Positions 8,256 through 19,089 of a stretch of DNA of 64,000 nt are shown piece after piece; positions within the stretch are counted from its first letter, which is position 1, and each line of letters starts with the position of its first letter. The notes below the pieces were generated by a model. The model ran no database searches and was not told the origin of the DNA. It saw only the letters and a list, made by a program, of their open reading frames with translations. The stretch lies in the NCBI GenBank assembly GCA_020796225.1, contig CM036753.1:78017441-78081440 (forward strand), written 5' to 3'. Both the position numbers and the translations under genes were made by a program. This DNA is from Arion vulgaris. Taxonomy: Eukaryota; Mollusca; Gastropoda; Stylommatophora; Arionidae.

Positions 8256-9000
8256 AACATCAAACGCCATGCAAGTTGTTAGGTAACAAAAGAGCACAGA
8301 TCATAATGAAATATACTATTTATTATATTAGTTCTGTTCTATATTTGATTCCATACAAAAGTATTAAGACTTGCAAACATATCTTTCACATTATCTACTC
8401 TTGTCTAATAATTCTGTCAGTTGCTACGATTTAATGTAATGCTTTTTTTTTTTGTTTAAAAAAACCTCCCTTTACACCCACTAAAAATATCGGGATTCAT
8501 TGCAATTTCTCATTTACCTTTTTAAAAAAAGAATTGATGATGACTTTTATCAGTATCATCTACTAGCTGTATGCTATCCAGATTTGTATGGGAAATGTCC
8601 TTCTCCCATGTATTATCATCAGAGACCATTTTCCCATCAACGAATGACTGCAATGTATCTGCAATATCGCATGTTTCTTGCATTGACGGTGTCACGTTGT
8701 AATTGTTCATTTCTTGATGATACATAATCATGACATGTATATATCACTGAAATACTATCTTGATTAATTTCATGACAAATTCGGGAAATACAATCCCGTT
8801 AAAAAGAAAATAGTGTGAACTGGATGATCCTTTTACGTGAAACATGCGTTGTGGCTTTCACAAATTTTTTCACGTTTTGAAATTTTTCAAAGTCGTACCC
8901 GTTTCTTGTTTTGTTTTCATTATTAGTTCCCTTCAAACGTTAGCATATAAATAGTTGTTTTAATTAATTATCATTATTATAGCCCTTAATTAAATGCAGC
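8256..9000. other. No gene seen
   Basis: AT-rich with poly-T runs near 8440 and 8521. Two overlapping short frames at 8500-8731 shadow one another and show no motif. Confidence 0.4.
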
Positions 9001-9009
9001 AAAATATAC

Positions 9010-9290
9010 CATATTGTGGTCTCTTCTTCTTCTTTCAACTTCCAACGGAGCACAGGTCTTCAACAAACTTTTTCCAACTCTTCCTCTCTCTTCCCATCCC
9101 TTCTAATTCTTTCTATGTTTTACCTATCCTTGTTAAATCAGTCTCCAGTTCTATTCTTCAGGTATGTCTAGGCCTTTCCCAACTCCTCTTTCTCTGCGGA
9201 TTCCAAAACAGTGCCTGTCCTGCAATGCTTCCAGTCGGTCTTCTCAATGTCTCCTATCCATCGCCAGCGTTTCTCCCGTAGCCCTTTCGC
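9010..9290 (-). mobile_element. LINE 3' end, degenerate, minus strand
   Basis: The reverse complement begins REKRWRWIGDIEK and ends near EDLCSVGS before a GAAGAAGAAGA tail at 9020-9035. These are the conserved RRWRWIGH and VE.LCS positions of the RTE-like tail, with many stops and frameshifts between. It is one of the older copies. Confidence 0.65.
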
Positions 9291-9384
9291 CACTGGTATC
9301 TGCTGAGTTTTGCCATGGCAAGGTTTACAATCTAACATTATCGATTTTCAAATGCTAAAAGGTCCTTTATGTGATAAATCTACA

Positions 9385-9465
9385 CGAGACATACGTTTTA
9401 TCGTCCGTCTCCGACGGACACGGCACTCGATCACCCAACTCGGGAATCACTAGAATATAATAACT
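9385..9465 (-). mobile_element. SINE-F internal fragment
   Basis: Contains CGTTTTATCGTCCGTCTCCG and ACTCGATC, the central block of the SINE-F copies at 49755-50150 and 58150-58520. Neither end is preserved. Confidence 0.6.
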
Positions 9466-10483
9466 GCGAACGGGATGAGAATTTGGTACTTTTGAAAAGT
9501 AAGCGAGAACATGATTTCAATGTCACAGAGGTTTACAAAATTAACTGACATATTTTTTTTAAACCTTAGATCTAATACTAAAAAAAAAGAATGCCATAGA
9601 CATATTATTAAAAAGAATGTGATACCCCAGAATCTTTACCAAAATATGTAACTGAGCGATATCAAACAAAGACAAATCTAGAATTCATTTGAGGTAAACA
9701 ACAATGGTAGCAAATTAAGAGCAAATAAACACGATAGTCAGAAACACTATTTCATATATTACGCTGGTACAGTTTAATTTCCATAGAAATGATTGAACGA
9801 GTTGCCCCCATATGACGTCAGGAAGATCCTCCTTCATTCAAGGTCAGATAAACTGAACACATTATATGGAAGAAAAGAACTTATCAACAGATGCAGATAT
9901 ATTAAGCCGAAGGACAAGAGCGCAAGTGCCACTGGATAAATGAAGATAAACGAGTTGTCCAGGACAGAGGGCGGTATGGATAAATTGTTTGCAGATCTAA
10001 TGTAGTGCATAACAGAACGGGAGGAATACAATACACTAAAGCTTAATTATTTCTCATTCAAGTTGTAAACATACACTATTTTGATATTTTACAACTTGAT
10101 ATTTTACAACTAATTATTTATCAAGCCAGTTAGATACAAAGAAACTCGTTCATGGAAGACAACGTCCACGATCTTGACTTCATATTCTGGCAGAAGTTCC
10201 TGGTAACAGACCTGCTTGACTAATGAAGCAGAGATATGTATGCATGATGTTACCGTGATTAATGAATGCTGAAGACATGGCAGAAGGAAATGTATCCATT
10301 TATTTTAATCGTGACGTGGCCCACGAAGTAGTTCATTCAAAGTAGAAAATTGACCAAATTGTGGTGTTGCTACTCCGATACCACCAAGTAAACAATCGAC
10401 CAAATTGTCGAGATGTTCCTTCGTCCAATACCACCAAGTAAACAACCTTTTTTTATATTTGAAAGAAAGGTCGAGAAAGATCT
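9466..10483. other. No gene seen
   Basis: About 1 kb of AT-rich sequence with no recognised repeat. There are two near-identical short phrases around 10360-10440 (ATACCACCAAGTAAACAA, twice). Confidence 0.4.
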
Positions 10484-10727
10484 TTTTTGCGTTCGTTCTT
10501 TAAGACTAATTTTAATCACTTCTTGTGACATGTTTGATCTTTGCCAAGAACGTGTATACGTTGCACATTGGTTTGGTAGGTCCCTAAACGCAATGACTTC
10601 TACACGTTTATGACACATGCATCCGTTTTCAGCCAAACATCTTCAGTCGCCTCTTACGAATCACAGGTAACAGTGGTTCTATTCTTTACACCCAAAATTT
10701 GGGCCCGGTAACCACTCGGACGGGAAA
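10484..10727 (-). mobile_element. SINE-C, minus strand
   Basis: Reads on the minus strand from CGTCCGAGTGGTTACCGGGC to GAACGAACGC, where the GAA tail has been lost. Small deletions are present, for instance in the CGTAAGAGGCGACT core. No TSD was seen. Confidence 0.85.
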
Positions 10728-11182
10728 CGTTATGATGCCCAGAATACATATGAAGCTTCCTCCTTCCTCCATATGAAGCTGAAAGTACAATGTGTCTGGC
10801 GCAATGAAAATTGTAAACTAGGACTGTCTAGGAAATCGAAACATTAACTGTCTTGTTTTGGGTCTATGACGTCAGTGTTATCAAGCATGTCAGAAAGATA
10901 TAACATAAGCAACACAAAATTAAACATAATAACAACAAAGTGGCGTAAATAAATGACACAAATAATAGCCTCTATCTAATTGTAACAAAATACAATAAAG
11001 CACATAAGTATTTTAGACACAACAATCTTTTCCCCAACAGATTTTGGAACCAACAACGGCATTCCATTATCCCAACCATACACATCTGAATCTCCTATTC
11101 TAAGACAAGAGGCTGCATACGGTTCTAAGACAAATCCTACAGCAGATGTGTGTGTTATTGTAAAGATACCACCATTTTTTTT
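10728..11182. other. No gene seen
   Basis: Unique-looking sequence. CATATGAAGCT occurs twice within 35 bases near 10747-10782. Confidence 0.4.
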
Positions 11183-11363
11183 CCGATCCAGAAGCAATTA
11201 AGCTTTCAGCTCTTTGGCTCAGTGCCATGGACATTGTAACCCTTCGGTCCGGTGCCACGACACCGTAAATCTGAAGAACCTGCGGTCTTTCTACCAGCCC
11301 GCGGAATTGAACCGGCACTCACAGAGGGCTTGTCACCTGTTGTCCAACGCGCTACGAACACGT
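11183..11363 (-). mobile_element. SINE-B, minus strand, head slightly short
   Basis: Matches the 1449-1652 copy from GATCCAGAAGCA to GCTACGAACACG. The first bases of the tRNA-like head (CCCGTCTGCCCAG) are missing. Confidence 0.82.
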
Positions 11364-12520
11364 TCACTTTAACTCGATTCAGTTCACTTTATTATCATCT
11401 GGGTACTAAGAGTTAGAAGTGACTGATAAGTTTTCGTCTTAATGTGAGCAAAATTGTTGATTTGTCATAAAGATTTACTTGCAGAAGATTAGTTTAAATT
11501 AATTCGCCAATGAAAAATCCCTTTTTTTCATCAATTTTCTACTTCATGTATATAATCATTTGAAAATTGACCATGTATGACAGAAATATATATCAATTTT
11601 CTATGTCAAAGTGAAAATAGAGCATGTATATATATATATATTGTGGGGGCGGCGGAGTGGATGCGGCGGAGTGGATGCGGCGGAGTGGATGCGGAGGAAT
11701 TACAAAGTTTATGTCGTGCAAAGTGGGCGGTAAGCCGAAAAAGTTTGGGGAATCTATGATGTATGTCCTCCTCTTCATTAACTCCAACGTGAATGTGTTC
11801 AAAGAAAGCAGTGATCTATCTGAGGTTGCCGAGATCTCCAAAGAGATTGTGCTGCAATGGTATTAGTGCCTTTCATTTTAGTCTTCTCTGCACTACATAC
11901 AAAGAGAGTGGGGCGTTAGGACACAGTTATATTTGACTACACTCTTAGCCTTGAAGCTATCAGATGTGCTGCCATCATACTATATGCTGGCTTTCATGCT
12001 CATGTAAGAAGATAATCAAGTGGAGAAATTTTGGGGGACAGCCAATGTTTCAATGTTTTATAAAGTCCTGGTCTGCTGACCGTGCCTTTGTCAAGATTGA
12101 CGAAAGCAATGAATAATGAATTTCTCTGCTCTCTGTATTTCTCTTGCAGTTGTTGAAGAGAGAATATCGTATCATTTGTTGACCGTCTAGTATTCTCCAC
12201 ATTGGGAGAATATTTTCTGTAGTCGTTTAGTTTGTTGCATACACAAAACATCTTGAAACGATGTTCAGAAGTTATTGTATCAATGCTTCAGTCGGACACA
12301 CTCATCAGAAGTTTCTATTTTCAGCTTGATGAAAAGATGGTTATCTCAATCTGTTGTGACATGTTCCTTGTCTAAATATTTCACCTGTTTTTTTTGTTTG
12401 TTTGGTTGTGCTGGTAATATTTATCATTTGTCTGCTAGTCCAAACGCTCAATTTTCCTCTTTATTGTATATTTTTTGGTAACAACCCCAACCAATCTCCA
12501 TGTTACGTATAACCGGACAC
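11364..12520. other. No gene seen; small tandem repeat inside
   Basis: At 11640-11697 a 15-bp GC-rich unit (GCGGCGGAGTGGAT-like) occurs three to four times after a short TA run. The rest, including frames at 11593-11866, shows no coding signal I can support. Confidence 0.4.
11640..11697. repeat. 15-bp GC-rich tandem repeat
   Basis: About three and a half copies of a GCGGAGTGGAT unit next to a TATATATA run. It stands out by base composition from the AT-rich surroundings. Confidence 0.8.
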
Positions 12521-12800
12521 CCTGATTTCTCTTCTTCTTCTTCTTCTTCTTTGCGTTCGTTCTTTACGACCAATTTTAATCACTCTTTGTGATATGTTTG
12601 ATCTTTGCCAAGAACGTATACACGTTGCACATTGGTTTGGTAGGCCCCTAAACGCATAAGACTTCTACACGTTTAGGACACATGCATTCGATTTCAGCCA
12701 AACCTCCTTAGTCGCCTCCTACGACATGCGTGGCAGGTAACAGTGGTTCTATTCTTTACACCCCAAATTTGGACCCCGTAACCACTCGGGCGCCTGATTT
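12521..12800 (-). mobile_element. SINE-C, complete, 8-bp TSD, minus strand
   Basis: The TSD CCTGATTT (12521-12528, 12793-12800) flanks a full copy with a long CTTCTTCTTCTT (GAA) tail. It is close to the family consensus, including GTCGTAGGAGGCGACTAAGG on the minus strand. Confidence 0.9.
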
Positions 12801-12894
12801 AACTAAATAACTAGAGATTTAAAAAAAATTACTCTTGCTGATAAACAACGGTTAGATTTGAAAAAAAGTATAAACAATATAGAAATGCATTAGC

Positions 12895-13445
12895 AAAACT
12901 GATAGATGTAAACATAACACAATGGAGACAATTTAACAATGCCAGTGGGTAAATGTAAACATAACACAATGAAGACAATTTAACAATGTCAGTGGGTAAA
13001 TGTAAACATAACACAGTGGAGACAATTTAACAATGCCAGTGGGTAAATGTAAACATAACACAGTGGAGACAATTTAACAATGCCAGTGGGTAAATGTAAA
13101 CATAACACAGTGGAGACAATTTAACAATGCCAGTGGCTAAATGTAAACATAACACAATGGAGACAATTTAACAATGTCAGTGGTAAATGTAAACATAACA
13201 CAATGGAGACAATTTAACAATGTCAGTGGGTAAATGTAAACATAACACGATGGAGACAATTTAACAATGTCAGTGGGTAAATGTAAACATAACACGATGG
13301 AGACAATTTAACAATGTCAGTGGGTAAATGTAAACATAACACAATGGAGACAATTTAACAATGTCAGTGGGTAAATGTAAACATAACACAATGGAGACAA
13401 TTTAACAATGCCAGTGGGTAAATGTAAACATAACACGATGGAGAC
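12895..13445. repeat. 48-bp minisatellite, about 11 copies
   Basis: The unit contains GTGGGTAAATGTAAACATAA, CACAATGGAGACAATTTAAC and AATGCCA. Variation is limited to a few positions (CAATGG/CAGTGG/CGATGG, GCCA/GTCA). The unit matches no mobile element in the window. Confidence 0.93.
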
Positions 13446-13597
13446 TATTTATGCAAACCAGTAAAAGTGCCCACCCCTTTTCCGACCATTTAAACACTTT
13501 CAAACAATATGACTTAACTGCTCACAAATTTATTTAAAAGCTTAAAATAAACACCAACAAAATGTCACCATATTAAAAAAATTACAACAGGGACCCT
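13446..13597. other. No gene seen
   Basis: Short AT-rich spacer after the array. Confidence 0.4.
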
Positions 13598-13725
13598 TTG
13601 TCGGTGCTACGGAGTTCGGGCACTGTCGCTGAGATCTTCATGTGTACGAAGGAGGTCATATCACATATGGTTATTCACCGAGGTGTAATGATGGTGGTCC
13701 TTATCAATTAATTACAAAGTTTGTG
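13598..13725 (+). mobile_element. SINE-F 3' part
   Basis: Contains CGGTGCTACGGAGTTCGGGC, ACTGTCGCTGAGATCTTC and TTATTCACCGAGGTGTAATG, the 3' block of SINE-F. It aligns to 60757-60900 and, inverted, to 58150-58260. Confidence 0.7.
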
Positions 13726-14350
13726 TGAGAAAAAGTGATTGAGCGAGAAAGCATTACTATGTGGGTTAAAATTAACCCTCCTCCAATGGACATAAAAAAC
13801 TAACGACTGTTACAAAGTCAATACTCATATAACATCCCACGCCTTCACCAGCGTGAAAGGTTAACTTGGTCCACGCATAATACTACCCGCAGGGCATTAG
13901 CAGACAGCACAGTGCGCTTTACTAGTAGTACTCACTGAATCCACTTATCTACTCATCCAACTAACAAATGTTTTCTAGATTACTCGGTTGTCATCTTATC
14001 CAGTCATTTGTGATCTTTTATGAAAAACCAGGAGAGCAAAGCGACATGCGTCAGTTTTGTTATGAACAATGATTGCGAACAGTTGATATTTTCAATAGAT
14101 AAATATGAGAATTAAGTCAAATAAACTTTCATACAGTGATTGACTAACCTGCGGTTGTTCGAGGCCAAGGAGGGCGCGATACATGGCTTCCAGCAGGGAA
14201 TACAAAGCGAAAATAATCCACTTTTAATAGATTCACATGAAACAGCGATCACTTTTTAATAGGGCAACACTGGGGCATAATGCGTTGAGCACGTCCGTCC
14301 ACTTTGCTTGCCACACAAAAATATGATTAGTAGTCCGTACAGCCGGCGAT
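13726..14350. other. No repeat recognised
   Basis: Less repetitive and more balanced in base composition than most of the window. It may be host sequence belonging with the possible exon at 14362-14650. Confidence 0.4.
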
Positions 14351-14361
14351 GTTCGCTCCCT

Positions 14362-14649
14362 TCACTCGTGCTGATTTACGATAGCGCTTTTCACGTCAAC
14401 AGCAGCCAATAACGATCTGGTAAGTTTATCACGTGATCTAACACTCACAAACGCACCCCTCCTCCTCAATCTTTTTTCTACAGCACGTTTATTTAGTCTA
14501 GTCTGTGCCGAAGTGTCCGATTTCTTTCTTACATTATTTAAAGTGGGAGAAAAATATGTAGGGTAGAGATCTTTACTTTTTCCTAGTAGTTTTTTAATGT
14601 CATTCACGGACTGCCGACCGTCACTTTTGGAAAAGATAAAACCGCATTA
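14362..14649 (-). CDS. Possible host exon, basic protein tail, unrecognised
   Basis: On the minus strand an open frame runs from a stop at about 14650 to a TGA at 14362 and reads SDGRQSVNDIKKLLGKSKDL, then a lysine/arginine-rich stretch NKRAVEKRLRRRGAFV, ending SAIVNQHE. There is no ATG, so it would be an internal or last exon. A TTTTATCTTTTCCAAAAG tract just upstream could serve as a splice acceptor and keeps the frame. It lies in one of the few stretches free of repeats. I do not recognise the protein family. It could equally be a chance frame or part of an old transposon. The function is unknown. Confidence 0.3.
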
Positions 14650-14945
14650 AGTTGTATGGACACGTGACCAGGTTCTTCGGACCTCATTAATTCTATGTAT
14701 CCGACCAAGAATCCTAGAAGTGAGCAGGAAATAACAGAGCAGACTTAATGGATATACAACATAAACATTGAACATAAAATAGGAGATAAAACTGAATGGA
14801 GTCGCAACATCAAAGAGTGAAGTAAAAAATAACAGAAAAAGATAATGGTTTCACAATGTAAATAGGGGCAAAGAAAATAGGAATGAAAACAATGAATTGT
14901 CAAAGTAAAAGTGTGAACATGCCTCAATGTAGACGACGTTCATAA
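14650..14945. other. No gene seen
   Basis: AT-rich sequence, no recognised repeat. Confidence 0.4.
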
Positions 14946-14954
14946 GAGTCTATA

Positions 14955-15112
14955 CACAGACTTGGGTCAGATCTGAACTCAGAGCCCATGCATGTCAGTA
15001 GTGTGGACAGATCTGAACTTAGAGCTCATGCATGTCAGTAGTGTGGACAGATCTGAACTTAGAGCTCATGCATGTCAGTAGTGTGGACAGATCTGAACTC
15101 ACACGAGTCCAT
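14955..15112. repeat. 40-bp minisatellite, about 4 copies
   Basis: The unit CAGATCTGAACTTAGAGCTC plus ATGCATGTCAGTAGTGTGGA repeats with few changes; the last copy diverges. Confidence 0.9.
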
Positions 15113-15157
15113 TGATGTCAGTGGTATCCATGTGAATGTACTAAGAAGAATGTTACT

Positions 15158-15275
15158 GTAACAAATGACATTAAATAAGGATATGTAAAACGGCAAGTGA
15201 CACTAAATAAGGATATGTAAAACGGCAAGTGACATTAAATAAGGATATGTAAAACGGCAAGTGACACCAAATAAC
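15158..15275. repeat. 33-bp minisatellite, about 3.5 copies
   Basis: The unit contains TAAGGATATGTAAAACGGCA and AGTGACATTAAA. It lies 45 bases after the previous array. Confidence 0.9.
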
Positions 15276-15289
15276 GATATCTTACATCC

Positions 15290-15415
15290 AACTTCGGCTG
15301 GCGTGATACCGACCACATCAGTCTCCCAGTACCTGTCGATGGAAGAAAAATCGACTTATCACCGTATTCTGGAACATACCATATGGTAGTAAAATGTGTT
15401 CTTTACTTAATATCT
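15290..15415 (+). repeat. Dispersed repeat R2 copy
   Basis: Contains GGCGTGATACCGACCACATC and a following ATCACCGTATTCTGGAACAT. It aligns with the reverse complement of 47585-47745 and 43835-43975. It is probably a SINE or LINE 3' piece; class unknown. Confidence 0.6.
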
Positions 15416-15585
15416 AGACTATAAAGGGTACTGACGATTGATCCAATCTAAACTATAAAGGGTACTGACGGTTGGCCCAATCTAAACTATAAAGAGTATT
15501 GGCGGTTGATCCAATCTAAACTATAAAGGGTACTGACGGTTGGCCCAATCTAAACTATAAAGAGTATTGGCGGTTGGTTGATCCA
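15410..15585. repeat. 35-bp minisatellite, 5 copies
   Basis: The unit contains AATCTAAACTATAAAGGGTA and CTGACGGTTGGCCC. Variants alternate (GGGTACTGACGG and AGAGTATTGGCGG), suggesting a two-unit higher-order repeat. Confidence 0.9.
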
Positions 15586-15589
15586 CTGC

Positions 15590-16335
15590 TTAGAGCTTCT
15601 AGTTTCTGGCTTAGCGTAATCGATCGGCCCGATAGGATTAGCAGGGATTAAATCTTACAACTGTGATTTTCGGTCCCGAGATTACAGAGAATACCTCAAA
15701 ACATAATCGTTCTCCTGGAGTGAGTATACACTTTAGTGGGATAATCGTTGGGGATTTATTTTTAGTTCCTGTAACAGCTTACACCGCGCAGGTGTGGGCG
15801 AGTTCGAATGACTGTCCAGCTGTGAATTCAACCACTAGCATTTATTGTTGGGGTTCAGGATGTTTGACTAAGCTTTTGAAATTTAGCTATTGATGTGAAT
15901 GGATCTATACTGCCGTGAAAGGGAACGGTCATCCATAGAGTGTTTCCACCGTTGGAATTAACGTGTTAAGAGACCACAGGTTAGTAGAAAATATTGAAAA
16001 CACTCTCTATGCTAACACACCACAACTCAGACTTGTAGATTTTTGTACATCATCTTATCAGATCATGCAATTTGATGACGGGAAAAAAATGCAGTGGACC
16101 ATACCTTACTGTTGACTCGTTGAACAGCACACTCGTTTCCAAGTTCTAGGGTAGTCCAAATCTGGCTCCCGTCTAGGGTAGGTAGAAGATCCATAGATAA
16201 CTAGCGCTTTAATACTATGTAAACGTAAAACGACATAGCATTGGACAAGAAGCCCAAGCACAGTTGGATCATTGAAGAAGAAATTACTATTGCTTCTGGC
16301 TGCTAAGAATGGCTCGCTGGTTGTGTTCATAAGGA
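15590..16335. other. No gene seen
   Basis: Two weak tRNA-like motifs (GGCTTAGCG near 15610; GAGTTCGAATGAC near 15800) may mark an old SINE, too diverged to place. A minus-strand 74-codon frame at 16106-16330 has no motif. Confidence 0.35.
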
Positions 16336-16339
16336 CTCT

Positions 16340-16470
16340 CGTACTGTTAGCTTAGCGATGGGTGTCGTAAGAAATGAGGGTTAGTGGTTCGAATCCGTGT
16401 TTGTCAATTTGTTTTTTTCGGAAGCTCTTAATACGTGTACACTGTTTATTTGTTGCTTGCTGCTAAGAAC
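16340..16470 (+). mobile_element. SINE-G copy 1
   Basis: TTAGCTTAGCGATGGGTGTC followed by GTGGTTCGAATCC gives box A-like and perfect box B sequences. It aligns with 21520-21650, including the TTTTTTTCGGAAGCTCTTAA part after the head. The end is not defined. Confidence 0.65.
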
Positions 16471-16471
16471 T

Positions 16472-16605
16472 ACGAAGAATTACGATCGCTTCTGATTTTT
16501 TGAAATTACGATCATTTCTGATTTTTTGGTAATTACAATCGCTTCTGATTTTTTGAAACTTTGATCGCTTCTTGTTGATAAGAATTACGATCGTTTCTGG
16601 TAATC
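16472..16605. repeat. 28-bp degenerate tandem repeat
   Basis: Four to five units built on GAATTACGATCGCTTCTGAT plus TTTTTG, with variable spacing. It begins at the end of the SINE-G copy. Confidence 0.8.
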
Positions 16606-16621
16606 GATACAGAATAGGTAG

Positions 16622-16990
16622 AAGATACAGTACGAATCTTTTCCTTTAGTCACGTTTGTTAATGAAGGTGGTTTTACATGCGAGTCCCGTAATCTTATCT
16701 ATGCCATTACCTTCAACCGGTGTAACAAGGCTTATATCGGCGAGACAGGCAAGAGGCTCAGTGACCGATTCGCCCAACACTTGCGCGATATACGCCAATG
16801 CTCTGTGACCCCTGTAGCCACCCATTTAAATGATACTGGCCATTTAGGAGCTCACAATGTCCAGGTCACTGCCATCCGATCATGTTCCTCGGATGATCGC
16901 AGTCGATTTGCTCTGGAGAATCGGTTGATTTCGTTGTATGGTACCTTGCAGCCGCATGGACTCAACGCACTACATTCATATGCTTCTTAG
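16622..16990 (+). pseudogene. Penelope-like element, GIY-YIG endonuclease domain
   Basis: The frame is open from 16622 to a TAG at 16990, about 122 codons, with no ATG before the domain. Residues read GGFTCESRNLIYAITFNRC, then NKAYIGETGKRLSDRFAQHL, RDIR, THLNDTGH and ENRLISLYGTLQPHGLN. Penelope-like retroelements carry a reverse transcriptase followed by a C-terminal GIY-YIG endonuclease. The I/Y...YIGET....R....H spacing and the downstream glutamate in ENRLI fit that domain. The reverse transcriptase part is absent, so this is the 3' remnant of a 5'-truncated copy. The domain itself has no stop or frameshift. A CxxC-like C....C pair sits around the start of the domain. Confidence 0.85.
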
Positions 16991-17385
16991 TACTTTCTCT
17001 TCTCATGCTTTGTAATCTATATGTGCGTATGCTGCATGTATACACGCTATATATTTACCTGATTTTTTAAAAATTGTTTCTCTTCTTTTCTACTTCTAGA
17101 TTTTATGTGTGTTTTTGTGTTACATTTATTTCGTTATACGTTTTTATTCCCAAATTTCCATTAGGAACGTTTGAATGTCTCCGTAAGTAGTCGTCCATAT
17201 AGTGGTTTTCTTTATTCGTCACTCCTGTTCGTTTGCTTGATAAAGGCCTTTTGGTCGAAACGTTGCTGTATATTGTCATTGTTTTTGTAATGTGTAAAAC
17301 TACAGTACTTTGTTATTACGTGTTTCGCAATTTACATAGTTTTACTGCAGTCTCCATCTATATTGTGATGTAATATCAGACGTTT
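16991..17385 (+). mobile_element. PLE 3' non-coding region with hammerhead-like core
   Basis: After the stop codon comes AT-rich 3' sequence ending in the block TTGATAA, GGCC-TTTT-GGTC, GAAAC (17237-17261), then ACTACAGTACTTTGTTATTA and CATAGTTTTACTGCAGTCT. The same block recurs at 29568-29593 and 49393-49422 without any coding sequence. PLE terminal regions are known to carry hammerhead ribozyme motifs. Here the core has U and A where a standard hammerhead has C3 and G8, so cleavage activity is doubtful. Confidence 0.65.
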
Positions 17386-18169
17386 TAACAATATGAAGAA
17401 ACACACACGAATGTACTTGCAACAAATCTTACTGTACCGTTACCAGACCACAGTTACAAGTCCAGAAACATTCTATTTTTATAAAATAATTTCAATTCAA
17501 TAATCAATATAGTCAATAATCAATATAGAACTGTGAGACTAATTTCGCTGAACAAACAACTGAAATAAAGAGTTATTGGATATACTATACTTAAAAAAAC
17601 GAGAAATTCAAACATTTTTATGCTTAAATTGTCATCTATGTTTTTTTTTACACATAAAGATATACTTTATATGAAGATTCGAGGTATAAGGAAAAAAAAG
17701 GGCGATAGCTCTCTAAGTTATGGGAATAAAAGCATACAAATTTAAGGTCAATTACAAACATTTAATGAAGAGAATGAGCTGCATCTGACTGTAGCGGTGA
17801 CAGTTGCGGTAGTTATCATAAACGTTATTCTTACATTCGAGCAGCCGGCTCTTCATTCATTCATTTAGTGGCATGTTCGTTATGGAACGTTGCTCCCACG
17901 ACAGCCTAACTAAAAAAAAAAATGTCATACGCAAGATCGTTGATCACATGTTGCGCCCATATTCTCATTGGTTTTCCCACTTTTTCTCTCTCCTGAAATA
18001 TGCCCATGCATAACCGTCTTCTTTAAGCCCACATGACGTGTTAAGAAGCCATGACAGTGACGGCTTGCGTTAATTAGTAGATATAACTTTGAATGATTGT
18101 CGCGGTACACACATTGTAAGCTTGACAGAAATTATATAATTTTTTCCCGAGATCATTATTATCAATACA
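17386..18169. other. No gene seen
   Basis: AT-rich, with a duplicated AATCAATATAGTCAATAATC near 17500-17525. No recognised repeat. Confidence 0.4.
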
Positions 18170-18801
18170 CAGTGGTGTCTTGTCATCATTTTTGTTGGTG
18201 CGGCCAGACAAAAACAGTCGGAAAAATCATGGTTATATTTTTGTATTTACTATTATTTGTCGATTCCGGATATCTCCCCCTCCTTACTAGAACTATATTG
18301 GCGTACCCAGATGTATATTGATAAAACTGGCGATTACTGTAAACTATTCTATGATGATTAGTTAATTATTTCTATTATTTTTATTCTTCTACATATTCGG
18401 TATTTACGCACCCGGACACATTTTAGCGTAATAACACCATTTGACAGTGCAATGTCATGACCACGTAATAATTTCCATACTGAATAAATTAAAATCACAT
18501 ATTTGTCTGTGCTAAATAGCCAGTCGAGAGAGAGGTGAGAGTTCGCTGTTAACAGTCTAAATAGACCCCATTTCTACTGGTACTAAAAAATAGTTCGCTG
18601 GAAATGCGTGAAGTATACTAATTAATGATAAAAGGCGCTGAATTTCAGACTGTATATGACATTTTAGCGTTATATATTCAACTTTCAAAGATAATCAGTA
18701 TCACGTTAAAAGTAATACATCATTTTAAAAATAGTAAAAACACATCACATTAGTTTTGGTGGGTCCCGGCTCCACTGGTCCTTAATGATGAGCCGCCACT
18801 G
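18170..18801. mobile_element. Long relative of the hAT-like MITE, 632 bp
   Basis: The left end CAGTGGTGTCTTGTCATCAT continues with the MITE interior (TTTACTATTATTTGTCGATT and CCGGATATCTCCCCC). The right end is GGTGGGTCCCGGCTCCACTG to GAGCCGCCACTG. About 450 bp in between (from about 18290) is absent from the 161- and 167-bp copies and shows no coding frame. It is either a later insertion or a remnant of a longer parent. No TSD is visible. Confidence 0.65.
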
Positions 18802-18959
18802 CCATTACTATTCCGTTATCGCTTCAACACTGTTACTGGTGGTCTCAGGAAACGTCAATGCATATGTGCAATTAGAGTGGTGGTTTTTTTTTTCATTGCA
18901 ATTTGCTTTACATGATAAGTGTAATAAATAGCATTACTGTGTGTCACAGAAAGCCACCA

Positions 18960-19089
18960 ATACTTACACAGTACGATTTTCAAAATATGAGCAGATTAGA
19001 ACAAGTTGTCATTCTGTGCCTCAGAACAGGACACAATCGACTCCACAGCCACATGTATACACAATTCAAAATCAGCCATGTGTACTTTT
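18960..19089 (+). pseudogene. RNase-H-type LINE C-terminal fragment, interrupted
   Basis: Reads MSRLEQVVILCLRTGHNRLH, then SHMYTQFKISHVY. This matches the fragments at 3838-3990 (minus) and 59225-59290. It is broken at 19089 by a second LINE tail with its own TSD. The continuation (AEQILQDC) appears after that insert, from 19335 on, where it has been tandemly amplified. Confidence 0.75.
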
